Positions 10,301 to 18,552 of a stretch of 64,000 nt of DNA are shown one piece after another (the stretch's first letter is position 1; each line of letters opens with the position of its first letter). The notes beneath the pieces are model-generated. The model made no database searches. It worked only from the letters and a program-made list of their open reading frames with translations, and had not been told where the DNA came from. Both the position numbers and the translations under genes were made by a program. This stretch comes from Calycina herbarum. Lineage: Eukaryota; Ascomycota; Leotiomycetes; Helotiales; Pezizellaceae. The stretch lies in NCBI GenBank assembly GCA_001414485.1, contig LLEY01000075.1, positions 62,001 through 126,000 on the forward strand, read 5' to 3'.

Positions 10301-12394
10301 CCAGAATATCACCAAATTCCCTGCGCTGGCCATTTTTCATTGAGGAAAGCGGATATGGCCAATTTGCGATCTTCTGGGTCGATATCCTGGAAAGACTTCG
10401 CATTTCTAAGCCCGGAGGAAATCTCTACCCTATCGCAAATTCTAGAAACTGGAGGTGAATACGCGAAAGCTTTGATACAGTTGAAATGGCTTCGCAGAGA
10501 GAGGGGAATAAAGTTTTGGTCAAGTGGTGATCGGGCTTTGATTGCTATTATCTATAATGAGAAGGTTGAGTCTGAGAATGGTTCAGTTTCCCAACAGGAT
10601 AGAAGGAATAGTGTGGCGAGTACTGAAAGGGGGTTTGCTTTGGATTCGATATCGAAGCCTCTTTTGCCTTCAAATTTGAAGTGGGCTTCCACTGCTAAGC
10701 GAGTCCAAACTGTAACAGAAAATATCAAAGGTAAGAACTTCGCTCCATTTATGAGGACGTGGCGAACCGAGCAACCTGTTTTCTATTCCCCATGTTATGG
10801 CAGAAATGCTGACTCGCGATTAAAAACAGATACTGTTACACGCACATCGCATAACTATGCTGCATACACCATCCGAGTTTTCGACCCTCGCAACACCTAT
10901 GGAGACGCCAAACTGGTTCCTCCAACTCTCACTCGAGAAGGGTTTTCAGAAGAAGACATCCTCCGACGAATCCTGGAGTTAAATGTTAAAGGCCCAAGAA
11001 CCATCAAGAAGAAGCAATCACTTCTCCTATCTCAGCAGGAGCAAATCTTACAAGCCGTCGCTGAAATGATGGCTCAAGAGATAGATTCTAGATATTCGTG
11101 GCATGTAGCTCAGCTCGAAAAACTTGATGACTCGTCTTCTGGACTTCGGTCCGTTACTGTTTATCTACGAAGAACCATGAAGGGTGCCATATCTTCTATC
11201 GCGCTGTCGAAAAGAGATCCTTGGGGCATCGACTTGAATGACAAGAAAAGAAGAAGCCGAGAGAGCTCGCCTGGCTCTCGTGATGGTAGACCTCGAAGTC
11301 GGGAAAGAATTTCGCGCGCTGAACGTGAGACACGACGAGAGCAACGAGAGAGACTCGAGGATGATTGGGACCTTGAAGAATATATGTCCCGTCGGCCAGC
11401 TACAACAATAAACGTCCCTCCTTTTGGGCGGCGAGATGAGGACTTTGGATATGGTTATCGACCCGAATGGCATGAGAGACGAGACAAAGAATATAGCGAT
11501 GGCTACCCACGAAGACATAGAAGCCCTGAGCCCAGATATGTTGTCCCCACTGCACCCACAAGACCCGAACGAAGTCGCTCTCGGCCCCCTCCATCGTCAC
11601 CAACAGGAACAAGACACACCCAAAATCAAAGCTCAGCATACGGAAATGAGACAGAAATCCGACGTCGCCAAACATTATATCAACCCAACGCTCCCCCACG
11701 AGCACCCACAACTGTCATGGGAAGTCCGCCACCTCCCCCGGTCATTATCAACAACAGGATCTACAAAGACGACGACGAAGACCAGTACTACCTAACCGCT
11801 CCTCCCCACAGACGCTCTTCCGTCTCTCACAGAGCAGCATCACGAGTATCCAGACCTTCAGAGTACCATTCTCGATCTGCTTCCATGCCAAGACGAGCAT
11901 CGATTCCATATCCCGAGTACTACGACTCGAGATCATTTAATCCCAGACCAAGGGAGGGAGATAATCTATATGAAGATACTGATATCGTTCGAGGTCTGCT
12001 ATTGGAATGGACACCTGCTGGTGAAGAGGCTGAGAACCAGGACGATGATCATTCGAGGTCGGCTTCTAGGAAATCTACAGAAGATAGTGAAAAGAGCAGT
12101 CGTGGGAAGGAAAGGGAAACCAATAAGCGACATTCACAGCGCCCCTCCAGAGTTGGGAGAAGTGATACTGAAATCATGAATGGGATTGATGCAGATAAGG
12201 ACCTACAATCCGGGACACAGTCCAAAAAACCTGACCGGCGTCCTTTGGAAAGGGCCAATAGCGAAAGAGCAGAGGACCCTAGAGTGAAAGGTGGACGTGC
12301 GGAAAATGGATCTGGGTCTCTGTCTGGCGATAGTGTGGTTAGTGTGGTTAGTGTGGACACTCTGAATCAGGATGAAAATCTATACTATGATTAG
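7369..12394 (+). CDS. Large protein with fungal STAND-type N-terminal domain and Arg/Ser-rich tail
   Basis: Function unknown. Exons 7369-7952, 8099-8822, 9070-9682 and 9849-12394 close in phase to 1488 aa. Residues 1 to about 195 begin MDPVTILGAVGSVVGIASFG and match the N-terminal helical domain found on many fungal STAND/NLR-like proteins (Fungal_N). No NB-ARC or NACHT P-loop or repeat domain follows, so this is not a full STAND receptor. Residues about 200-660 are charged and disordered. A folded-looking block at about 750-1080 (RRDFMSQDDLESMFGTGALV onward) is not recognised. The rest is rich in RS, RE and PP, with RSRSRPPPSS and RRHRSPEPRY stretches. Introns of 146, 247 and 166 nt are long for this genome. 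Introns 2 and 3 hold hairpin-forming insertions. Low-complexity exons make the joins by eye less sure, but phases agree at all three. Confidence 0.78.
8835..8968. repeat. Repeat insertion with hairpin in intron 2 of the Fungal_N gene
   Basis: Arms at 8925-8940 (GGTTTAGAAGAATGAG) and 8953-8968 are reverse complements with one mismatch around a 12-nt loop. The preceding part (TGTGCGAAATGGTCT, then TTATTCGAGAAGG) recurs at 17123-17170. Together these suggest a small mobile or duplicated element that lengthened the intron. Confidence 0.5.
9737..9806. repeat. Palindromic hairpin in intron 3 of the Fungal_N gene
   Basis: The outer arms TTCATTCTC and GAGAATGAA are perfect reverse complements. The centre holds further self-complementary AT-rich sequence (CTTAAATTTTAAG). 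The left arm, CATTCTCC then AAA, resembles the right arm of the hairpin in intron 2. Confidence 0.5.
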
Positions 12395-12646
12395 ATGAAG
12401 CCTTATAACTTATAATACACCACAATTGACCAAAAGTGGACAGCAGTACTCTTCTCCAATTATTCCAGCAGGGCTCGGAAAATCTAACCCAATTATCTGA
12501 AAGAGCTAGAACAATTATGTCCCTGTCATCTTTGTGGTTCCATAATTTCTAGGGTAATCTAGAAGGGAAAGTGCCAGTCACAATATCCTTTTGTACTTCT
12601 GACAATTGTCCTAGAAACAAAGCCATTGATTGTCTCCAGTAGCTTC
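12395..12646. repeat. Intergenic with degenerate palindromic-repeat copy (about 12455-12560)
   Basis: It contains AATTATTCCAGCAGGG, TAACCCAATTATCTG and AGAACAATTATG blocks in the order seen in other copies of the repeat, but heavily decayed. No gene was found. Confidence 0.4.
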
Positions 12647-13247
12647 TTAGTCGTCCCTACAGCTTGGTAAAAGTAAGACCCAACATTCATCCCTTTTCGA
12701 ATGCGTTATTCGAAACCACATTCTTTGAAGTCTTCCTCTTCTAATCAACTTTTTATACCGCCACTCGAGAAACTCTATTCCTTCTTTGTTAAATTCTGCG
12801 ACGGCTCTTTTAATATAATAATTTGCTGCATTGGCGCCGACAAAAAATGCCAAACCCTTGAGAGCCGTAATTTGGTATGTATTGGGATTTTCTCGGTTGT
12901 AGATTGTAATTGCTGAAGTGGCGTCTTAGTTTTTGTAAGGTAAGTTATTTAGATAACTTACCGCGTCTTATATAAGGCTCAATAAACAAAGAGTCCAGTC
13001 TCTCGTATTCTTTTATAGCCATATCAAGAAAATGAGGCCCAGACGGATGACCAAAAAACAGGTCACGCCAATTTCCAAGGATGTTGCTGGATTCTCTTCT
13101 TTGTAAAGTTCAAATGCTAGTATAAAGTTAGTTAGACACTAAAAAGGAATTTAAATTAAACCTAGTGATGAGATACTTACCACGGTTTCTTACATCCTCG
13201 GAGTAAATTAAATACCGTTTGTATTTTTTCCTCCTAAAGCCTACCAT
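12647..13247 (-). pseudogene. Damaged copy A of an unrecognised two-copy gene family (HMG-box-like repeats)
   Basis: Read on the minus strand, a first exon from the ATG at 13247 ends at a GTAAGT near 13183. After a TAG acceptor comes FELYKEENPATSLE. The frame then shifts to give NWRDLFFGHPSGPHFLDMA and ERLDSLFIEPY. Another GTAAGT-flanked gap (about 12963-12920) precedes a block with IYNRENPNTYQITALKG, YYIKRAVAEFNKEG and QRMWFRITHSKRD, with a stop at 12647. Copy B at 14.6-16.7 kb has the same blocks in the same order with conserved introns, which supports a real gene family. The two halves each start with a [F/I]xxYxxENP motif. Together with the W and F spacing, this loosely recalls an HMG box, but the match is weak. 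The frameshift marks this copy as probably inactive. Confidence 0.55.
12939..12962. repeat. Perfect 24-bp inverted repeat in an intron of copy A
   Basis: GGTAAGTTAT and ATAACTTACC are 10-bp perfect arms around TTAG. The palindrome places a GTAAGT donor-like site on both strands, at an apparent intron boundary of copy A. Confidence 0.6.
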
Positions 13248-13475
13248 TTTCCGTTTCGAGTTTGGAAGCTGGTGTGAATTTCTGTGGATAGAAGGTGGGA
13301 GGTGGCTTATATTTATCTATGGCTCCTAAATTAGCTGGCGGAATGACTGACGAGTGCCGACTCGGGTATTAAACTTGTAATTAGTAGATCACTATTTTGA
13401 TCGGACACTTATAGTTGAACGAGAAAAGTAAGTACGTCACAAGCTATCGCGGTAGACAACAACTGGCAGCAAATG

Positions 13476-13600
13476 ATTCGTTGTTTCAAATATCTCGTAA
13501 TTTAGCATTACCCAAATACTTTAGGGCAATTGAGCATGGTTGTTCTACAACACCTGGATTGATATTCTAAATTGTACTAGAAATTCTGAATAACGAGAGA
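13476..13600. repeat. Degenerate copy of palindromic MITE-like repeat
   Basis: ATTCGTTGTTTCAAATATCTCG lies at one end and AATAACGAGAG at the other, as in the TCTCGTTGTTCCAACT arms of the 18.2-kb copy. An AATTTAGCATTACCC block inside also occurs at 38.5 kb. Confidence 0.55.
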
Positions 13601-14630
13601 GAAAGGCAGGTAATTGCACCTCCCCTCCCAAATTCCCAACTTAGATAATGCTAGTATGGTAGCGAATAAGACCTCTTCTATTCCAACAATCAATAAAATA
13701 TTGAGAAGTTAGTGTATACTAAGCAACGAGGTCTACTTTTACTTAGAAGCAGTGCTCTTAGCAAGTTACCTCCAATCCCATTTCCACCACACCATCAAGA
13801 AAACGCCTCGACGAGTACAACTCACCCACGAATATACACATAATGAAAAGAGGGGTACCATTCCCAACCACCTGCTTTACCTCATTACCCCTCACGCCAT
13901 TTGTTTCCACCATTGTTTCCACCAATGATGCCAGAAAAAATAACTTCCGAATGGACGTTTCATGAAAGCAATAAGCTTGTAACTGCTCACTCACTCGTTT
14001 AAAATATTGATGTGAAAGTTGATTTTTAAAAGTCGATGGATCCTCATTGAAGAAGAAATGATTCATACAAACCTAGGTACCCTTACAAGATATACAACCG
14101 TCTCCTGACTCTGTATCACTCCTTCCCTCCTATTTCATCGCTGTCCTTCCCAATACGGATCCCAAACCATGAATAATTGCTAGGAATTTCATCGTTCCAT
14201 TCCCTAAAAAGAAAGGTCACCTGTCCTTTTTTTCCTCCTGCGGGGATCAATCAACCCCTGTCTCGGCTAAGGCTTAACCGATCATTTTAAACATTTCAAA
14301 TGATATTTCAAGTCCTCGACGCTTTATAAAGAGAAATAGCTGAATATCTTATAAAGAAAGAAATTCTCATCGCCATCTCCAAGTCTTCCAAGTGTCTAAG
14401 TCTTTGCTCTTGAGATCGTAACTCGTTGGTCCTGTACAAGCAAGTCTAGTAGTACTGCGGCGCTCTCTCTTCTTTCCATTGTTACTTGATATTTGTGAGG
14501 AAGTGTGATTTTCTAGAAGTTTTAGTGTGGGAATGTCAGACTAAGCGACGCTTGCGGATAACTAAGCTTCAACGAACCATCAATCTCGGCAGTTAGTTTC
14601 CCTCGGCAATTCTAGAGTTCTTGTTGTCTT
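13601..14630. other. Intergenic, repeat-rich, no supported gene
   Basis: A 102-codon minus frame at 13758-14066 has no domain. About 75 bp from 14074 (TAGGTACC, TTACAAGATATACAA, then ACTCTGTATCACTCC) match 52566-52640 with substitutions, so this is another dispersed fragment. Confidence 0.45.
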
Positions 14631-15267
14631 GTGACGTTTGGCGCGTTTCCCGTCCCCAACGACTTCTGTACAATAGTGCCTCTCACTAGCTACAAGCGTC
14701 GTTTATTTTGGTTAGTATTCGTCGCGGACTCTTTTTATTCTATAAGTATAAGTCAAGTAACTCTCACACTGCTGCTCAACAAGAATATAATTTCAAGATG
14801 GGATTTTCCAACATCACATCCCCCGTGGTCGCAGAAAAAATATGAGAAAGAATCTGAAGACTTTTTGGAAGAAGTAATTCGTGAACCATCAATGGATATA
14901 AAAATTTGCGGTAAGTTTGTCATGCTAATTTAATGCAAGTTGAGGATTGGTAATTTTATGATAGCATTCGAGATTTACAAAGAGCAAAATCCCACGACAA
15001 CTCTTGAGAATATCGAGCAACTAAGTGCAAAATATTACATCCAACTTGCCTGGAAAGAGCAGTATGATTGTTGGAAAGCGCGGGAAAAGCTGGATTCTAT
15101 GTACATTCCCCCTTAAATGAGACGCGTTATGTTAAAATCCCAAACCAAATAACTTTCACAACTCTAGTTTCCTTCTGGTTTCTGGTATCTTGTAAGAACT
15201 AGCATTTTGTACAAGCGGTCACACTTTACAACAGAGAAAATCCAAATAAGAAAATGTCAACTAACGC

Positions 15268-16368
15268 ACTTCACAAGCGAGCTGGCCACCCAAGCGAGCT
15301 GGCCACTTTTCCGAACTACTCATTTTTAAATGCAAATTACTCAACATCAGAACAAGCTATTATATAATAAAAGATACTATAAGATTATTCAGAGTCGTTA
15401 CTATCTTTAGTATCTACTATTTCTATTTGACAAGTACGAGAATTATGTCCAATTTTGCCACAACGCCTACAGTGCGTCTCTGCCCGAACCTTCTTTTTTA
15501 TCTCTCTACTACCCTCCTAATCGCTATTCTCTATAGGAGTAATCAAACCAATTACTTCCTCTACTGTCAATGTCTGTTAACTCTGAATATATTTTCTTTT
15601 ACAACTCCTATGCTTAGTTATAGCTTTAGTTACCTTATAAAGATCTGTGATTTCTTTCTATTAACTCCTTAAATAACTGTAACCTATTCGCGATTGCCTA
15701 GCTGAACTTTTTTACGTCTCCCACGTATCTCTAAACTTGTAATAACAAGCTAAGATGATATAACGCCTATTATAAAACCAGTCTCGTCGAAATTGTATAT
15801 ATCCTCGTCTATAATACCATATTTGTCTTTAAATGACTGCACAAGTGTAAACCATGGGCCAATGATCCGCGGATTTTCAATTAAAGCTCGCTGATGATCA
15901 TAAGAACGACTCCATCGAGTTTTTAGCTCAGGTGGACGCCGAATAAAGTTGTCTAGCCAGTTCCTGCCTACAGGCTGCCCATCGCGCTCCTTCAGCAAAT
16001 TGTTAGCCATATCTCGTACTATATCCTTTGTAGTCGAAAACCCTCTCGAATCCTGCTCCAATATATGCCCAATTATCGCCTCCTCCTCTAGCTTCGTAAG
16101 TTTCTTCGAATTGGGCTCGCAATCGCGTCTTTGTTGGGTTCCGGCGCGTCGGTTTAAAATGGTGGATCGAGGGGCATCATAGGCCTTCGTAGCGCGTCGT
16201 TGGGTTATTGACGCGTCGTTCTCGAGTGCTTGGATAGCTAAGTTGATCTTGTTTTCGTTGGAAGACGTTTAGGCGTTGTGTGGTTGAGATAATATAACTA
16301 GAAGTTGATGATTGTTGTAAAGTTTAAAAGTGGCCAGCTCGCTTGGGTGGCCAGCTCGCTTGTGAAGT
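15268..16368 (-). mobile_element. Internally deleted pogo/Fot1-type DNA transposon
   Basis: Perfect 43-bp terminal inverted repeats at 15268-15310 and 16326-16368 bound a 1101-bp element. Each TIR contains a tandem repeat of about 17 bp built on CAAGCGAGCTGGCCAC. The right flank begins TA and the left flank has CA, consistent with a decayed TA target-site duplication. The transposase is coded on the minus strand. The element lies inside an exon of copy B of the HMG-box-like family. It is about half the length of a full-size Fot1-type element, so it is non-autonomous. Confidence 0.88.
15385..16268 (-). pseudogene. Truncated pogo/Fot1-family transposase
   Basis: Minus-strand reading begins at an ACG (16268) where the family has ATG, then SSNENKINLAIQALENDA, the helix-turn-helix region (STILNRRAG), the CENP-B-type domain (WLDNFIRRPPELKTRWSRS) and the first catalytic Asp in IYNFDETGF. 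The rest of the DDE core is missing. After a stop-ridden AT-rich stretch comes the C-terminal zinc knuckle CRRCGKIGHNSRTC (C-x2-C-x4-H-x4-C), ending at 15385. The lost start codon, missing catalytic core and several TAA/TAG stops show it is dead. The C-to-T-like changes could reflect repeat-induced point mutation, which cannot be tested here. Confidence 0.85.
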
Positions 16369-16667
16369 ACGTTACTGATGATTTTTACTATATTCTCGAT
16401 ACAGCAGTAACAGACTTTTACATCAAGAAAGCTGTTAAAGAGTTTGAGAAGGAATCGAAGGAATTTCATCAATGGTGGGACGAAGAACTGCTGAAAAGAG
16501 GCAAAATACAAAGATTTTGGTTCCGAGTAACCCATTCGAAAAGAGATAAATATGGCGTCCTCGAACTAGCAAGCTGCCAACTCGACAAACACATTAAAGA
16601 GGATGCCGACTTCGAGGACAAGCTGACCAGGTACAAACGTACTGTATACTACAAAGCGGCTTTCTAG

Positions 16668-17283
16668 AAGTAGTTTACAAGGCCCCATACGGTCCATAGG
16701 CCTAGCTGAGGCAAATACAAGAGGGTTCGCTTAAAACATCAATTGACTAGATAGCAGCTCGATCAATCCAATCATTTTTACAATTTGTCCAAGAATTCAA
16801 AGGGTTGCCAGAAATTTTGTTGTATATATGCAGTGAAAGAATCTATACCTAAGTAGTTCGTATAATCAATTCAATTGCTCGAGACTGTTTAGTACAACGT
16901 CCTTTCATTCAGGCGTACGCAGGTTACCAACCAAAATCCCTTATATATCAAAGCTCGTCAGCAATATGTCCCAGTTGTTGAGAGAACCCAAAGTAGCAAT
17001 GCAGCCTCCAATTTAGATTGGTTTGTGGGTGATGTTTCACGTTTGTCAACTTTTCAATAGTTGTGTCAGTTTTACTGGTAGGAGTTTGGTATGCACTGGA
17101 AGCACTTTCCTTTCAAGGAAATTGTGCGAAATGGTCTAGGACAATAACAAGTCATTATTCGAGAAGGGTTAAAACAACCAAGAATTGATTTTCTGATTGT
17201 TCCAAACAGACTCGATAAATAAGTGAAGGTTACAATGCAATTATTGATAGAGCCCACACACAGAGAACAACTACACTATCTAA
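16668..17283. repeat. Intergenic with dispersed repeat fragments
   Basis: Two fragments stand out. 16873-16918 matches 5531-5577. 17096-17170 (TGTGCGAAATGGTCTAGG, then TTATTCGAGAAGG) matches part of intron 2 of the Fungal_N gene at about 8860-8930. No coding frame is supported. Confidence 0.5.
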
Positions 17284-17721
17284 TTAATAATACAAACGAA
17301 CATAAATATAAACATCAACCAAAATCAACCCAACTAAAGTAAAAACTGCCAAAATAAAAAAGTAAACACCTAAAATAACCATACGTTTATATCCCCGGCC
17401 CCCAACCAAAAATAAACGCGCCAAAAAACAAAACCGAGGAGAAATTACAGAGGCCAGAAAAAAAACACCAACCAAAACCCTAACCACACCCACGTCCACA
17501 GCTTCCTCACCCAAAAATTCTCCTCCATGAAACCCAAAGGCTGCCAACGCAACAACAATCCAGGGAAGGAAGATAAGGCGCGAAAAAGACCAGAGTGACA
17601 TTTCCTTCAAAAACTCCAACACCAAGCCCGCCCCATCGTTCTTTCCTTCTCCTTTGTTCTTGGTGGCGGAGGAGCGTTTGGGAGGAGAGTTGGGGGCAAG
17701 TTTCTGGGAGGAACCGGCCAT
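17284..17721 (-). CDS. Small hydrophobic protein, paralogue 1
   Basis: Not a recognised family. This single open frame of 145 aa starts MAGSSQKLAPNSPPKRSSAT. After a polar N-terminus come three hydrophobic segments, at roughly 48-66 (LIFLPWIVVALAAFGF), 78-95 and 113-135 (FFILAVFTLVGLILVDVYI), so it is probably a membrane protein. A 92-aa paralogue on the same strand at 21061-21339 shares the N-terminus and last hydrophobic segments. Upstream DNA is also similar between the two (AGCAACGAGG, then CTTGCCAAATCCCTC), so the whole locus was duplicated. The two copies flank the tinC-like gene. Conservation of the frame in both copies is the main support for coding. Confidence 0.5.
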   Translation of the reverse strand: MAGSSQKLAPNSPPKRSSATKNKGEGKNDGAGLVLEFLKEMSLWSFSRLIFLPWIVVALAAFGFHGGEFLGEEAVDVGVVRVLVGVFFLASVISPRFCFLARLFLVGGRGYKRMVILGVYFFILAVFTLVGLILVDVYIYVRLYY

Positions 17722-18190
17722 TGTGAGGGGAGGCGCTGGCGGGTTGGCGGGAGGAAGATGATGGTGGTGAGAGGAGGAGAGATGGGAGGCGGCGGCAGAG
17801 AAGTGGTTGCGGCTGCAGAAGCAGCAACGAGGTTTCTGCGTTGGCAGAGAGTTATTGTTGTTGGTTGGCTGCCTGGCTTAGATTTCTGGGGAACGACCTG
17901 CTCTTGTTCTGTACAATTAGCTGAATTGCACTTGCCCTCCAGATAAAAAGCGCTCTTGCCAAATCCCTCTCGTCCAAATGTGGAAGCTACAATCCCTGCT
18001 GCAAGAGGCGACGACTTAGCAGTAAAGAAGCTCAACCTCACAAGCTCTAATTTTGTACTTGCTTCTGGCTTTTGATCTCAAGCTGTGAGTAAAATTGGTA
18101 AGCTTTAACGATTCAAGGATTTTGAGAAAAACAGCTTCAACGGCCCCACCCCCCTTTTCCCCTGCTGCGATTGATAGCAAAATAAATATC

Positions 18191-18312
18191 TCTCGTTGTT
18201 CCAACTTCCTAGAATAATTTAAAATTAACCCAGATGTTTCGGACAATTGAAGTTTATTGGTCCAAATATCTGGGTTAATTCTAAATTATTCTAAAAAGTT
18301 GGAACAACGAGA
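18191..18312. repeat. Palindromic MITE-like element, best-preserved copy
   Basis: This 122-bp near-palindrome has arms of about 50 bp, starting TCTCGTTGTTCCAACT and ending in its reverse complement. Each arm contains AGAATAATTTA and ATTAACCCAGAT. It has no coding capacity. More than a dozen decayed copies lie elsewhere in this window. They share the arms and often an outer AGGTTCGTACCTGCC-like block on one side and an ACTGCCGCTTTTACTGTC-like block on the other. Size and structure fit a MITE, but no full-length parent is present. Confidence 0.85.
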
Positions 18313-18552
18313 CCAACAACTCTTGTCGGCGGCGAGCTAGAATCGCGAATCGTATCAACTCTCAAAACTCATAAAATTACTCGATATTAGACCACCTCGT
18401 CTATACCTAGGGGTACAGTACAATAATTCATAACTTCATCCCCTCGTAAAATAATCCAAAACCCCATACCAAAACGCCACAAACATAATTTACAACCCAA
18501 TCCCGAGTGGCAATCCAGAAAATCCCAATATTACATCACCAACCAATCATCT

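Larger units (their letters stand above)
14631..16667 (+). pseudogene. Copy B of the two-copy HMG-box-like family, split by a transposon
   Basis: An open frame up to 14920 ends at GTAAGT. A 44-nt intron (14921-14964) joins in phase to an exon beginning AFEIYKEQNPTTTLE, stopping at 15116. A further block, YNRENPNKKMSTN, at about 15225-15266 is cut off where the pogo-like element begins. The rest resumes at 16369: DFYIKKAVKEFEKES, then QRFWFRVTHSKRD, stop at 16667. Every block aligns with copy A (12647-13247), with the same intron position before the FEIYKEQNP exon. The stop at 15116 and a frame mismatch across the insertion suggest the gene was already decaying or runs through a further intron. 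The true start is not identified. No known function. Confidence 0.55.

Noticed and set aside
13758..14066. 102-codon minus-strand frame
   Set aside because: No domain and no splice partner; lies among dispersed repeats.
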